From: Aliivibrio finisterrensis
Lineage (GTDB): Bacteria; Pseudomonadota; Gammaproteobacteria; Enterobacterales; Vibrionaceae
Direction of reading: 5' to 3'
Assembly (NCBI RefSeq): GCF_008933155.1
Contig: NZ_WBVP01000010.1
Coordinates: forward strand, 1 to 64,000
Length of the DNA: 64,000 bases
Shown here: in pieces, positions 63,458-64,000 of the stretch
Layout of the letters: each line of letters begins with the position of its first letter
Position numbering within the stretch: position 1 is the first letter of the stretch
Notes under the pieces: model-generated
The model's input: only the letters and a program-made list of their open reading frames with translations
Databases searched by the model: none
Told to the model about the DNA's origin: nothing
Program-made: the position numbers and the translations under genes

Positions 63458-64000
63458 ATGTCTATTTCACTAGGGAATGCATTTATCAAAAACTTTCTTG
63501 GTAAAGCCCCCGACTGGTACAAAATTGCAATACTGTCATTTTTAGTTATTAACCCTTTTGTATTTTTCCTAATCGACCCATTTACTGCTGGTTGGTTATT
63601 GGTTATTGAGTTCATTTTCACACTGGCAATGGCTCTTAAATGTTACCCATTACAGCCAGGTGGTCTACTTGCCATCGAAGCGATTGCAATAGGAATGACA
63701 AGCCCTGAACAAGTAAAACATGAACTTGTGGCTAATATTGAAGTATTACTTTTACTTGTCTTTATGGTTGCTGGTATTTATTTCATGAAGCAATTGCTTC
63801 TATTTATCTTTACCAAAATTTTGATTGGCATAAAATCGAAAGCAGCTCTTTCTGTTGCATTCTGCTTTACTGCTGCTTTCTTATCCGCGTTCCTTGATGC
63901 TTTAACCGTTATTGCTGTTGTTATCAGTGTTGCTGTTGGCTTCTATGCTATTTATCACCGAGTGGCTTCTGGTCAAGGTGGTACTCCAAGCCACGATCAT
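63458..64000 (+). CDS. nhaB: Na+/H+ antiporter NhaB (5' part, runs off the window)
   Basis: The open frame from ATG (GAGAG upstream) continues to the window end without a stop: 181 residues of an expected approx. 530. The N terminus [20 protein letters not shown] and the following helices ([19 protein letters not shown] near 31-49, [18 protein letters not shown] near 69-86, and the [20 protein letters not shown] stretch near 147-166 with the transport Asp) are those of NhaB. It is placed divergently from fadR as in E. coli. Exchanges Na+ for H+ at the inner membrane. Confidence 0.93.
   Translation, partial: MSISLGNAFIKNFLGKAPDWYKIAILSFLVINPFVFFLIDPFTAGWLLVIEFIFTLAMALKCYPLQPGGLLAIEAIAIGMTSPEQVKHELVANIEVLLLLVFMVAGIYFMKQLLLFIFTKILIGIKSKAALSVAFCFTAAFLSAFLDALTVIAVVISVAVGFYAIYHRVASGQGGTPSHDH

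Noticed and set aside
1-64000. CRISPR arrays, prophage, integron or complete insertion sequence
   Set aside because: No regularly spaced direct repeats, no transposase, integrase or phage structural genes were seen.

Overview
The window is an AT-rich gammaproteobacterial chromosome segment that reads as a Vibrionaceae genome, most likely genus Aliivibrio (A. fischeri group). The case rests on several things: protein sequences and gene neighbourhoods match vibrio chromosome I (pflB-pflA, opp, pst, gacA-uvrC-pgsA-tRNA); FadR carries the vibrio-specific internal insertion; there is a large GH18 chitinase; and there are remnants of the vibrio norspermidine operon. The assignment is by recognition, not by a database search. 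Almost all of it is core genome. No intact insertion sequence, prophage, integron or CRISPR array was seen.

Layout. 1-2.2 kb: the 3' end of a tRNA (probably Ser), a small Cys-rich protein, xthA, grxB, and an overlooked 39-residue membrane microprotein on the minus strand. 2.3-5.5 kb: the arginine-type ABC transporter artP-artI-artQ-artM (minus). 6.1-12.3 kb: a DUF3360 membrane protein behind an FNR-like site, pyruvate formate-lyase pflB and its activase pflA, then the ribosomal oxygenase roxA. 12.4-20.4 kb: a chemoreceptor and the oligopeptide transporter oppABCDF (minus). 21-23.5 kb: a secreted multidomain chitinase. 23.6-28.8 kb: tdk, cysS, ppiB, lpxH, an EAL-HDOD signalling protein preceded by a short leader ORF, and a YchJ-type SEC-C protein. 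29-35.3 kb: an NSS-family Na+-dependent transporter, a cardiolipin synthase, folE, moeA-moeB. 35.4-39 kb: the phosphate transporter pstSCAB with a Pho box and an intercistronic terminator after pstS. 39.2-49.5 kb: a yccT-mgsA-helD-yccS neighbourhood like that of E. coli, but with a divergent torS-torT sensory pair inserted between yccT and mgsA, followed by a GcvR-like double ACT protein.

49.7-51.0 kb is a gene graveyard. A group II PLP decarboxylase with several frameshifts and an in-frame stop is followed by an in-frame fusion of the start of carboxynorspermidine dehydrogenase to the end of carboxynorspermidine decarboxylase, itself interrupted by a stop. This is a decayed norspermidine biosynthesis operon. 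51.2-55.1 kb (all minus) is gacA-uvrC-pgsA followed by tRNA-Cys, -Gly, -Leu and -Gly. 55.2-58.4 kb holds polB and a nucleotidyltransferase-like gene. 58.5-60.4 kb holds an NhaC-family transporter behind a recognisable lysine riboswitch, so its substrate is probably lysine. The end of the window has hns, a MipA/OmpV porin-like protein, fadR and the 5' part of nhaB, which runs off the edge.

Functionally the window combines anaerobic pyruvate metabolism (pflBA), nutrient uptake (arginine, peptides, phosphate, probably lysine), chitin use, sensory input (MCP, TorS/TorT, GacA, EAL-HDOD) and housekeeping. Small imperfect palindromic elements sharing an ACCAAT/ATTGGT end motif recur in intergenic gaps. 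No wholly new multi-gene system was identified. The best leads are the decayed norspermidine operon, the riboswitch-linked transporter, the orphan torS-torT pair, the microprotein and the leader ORF.
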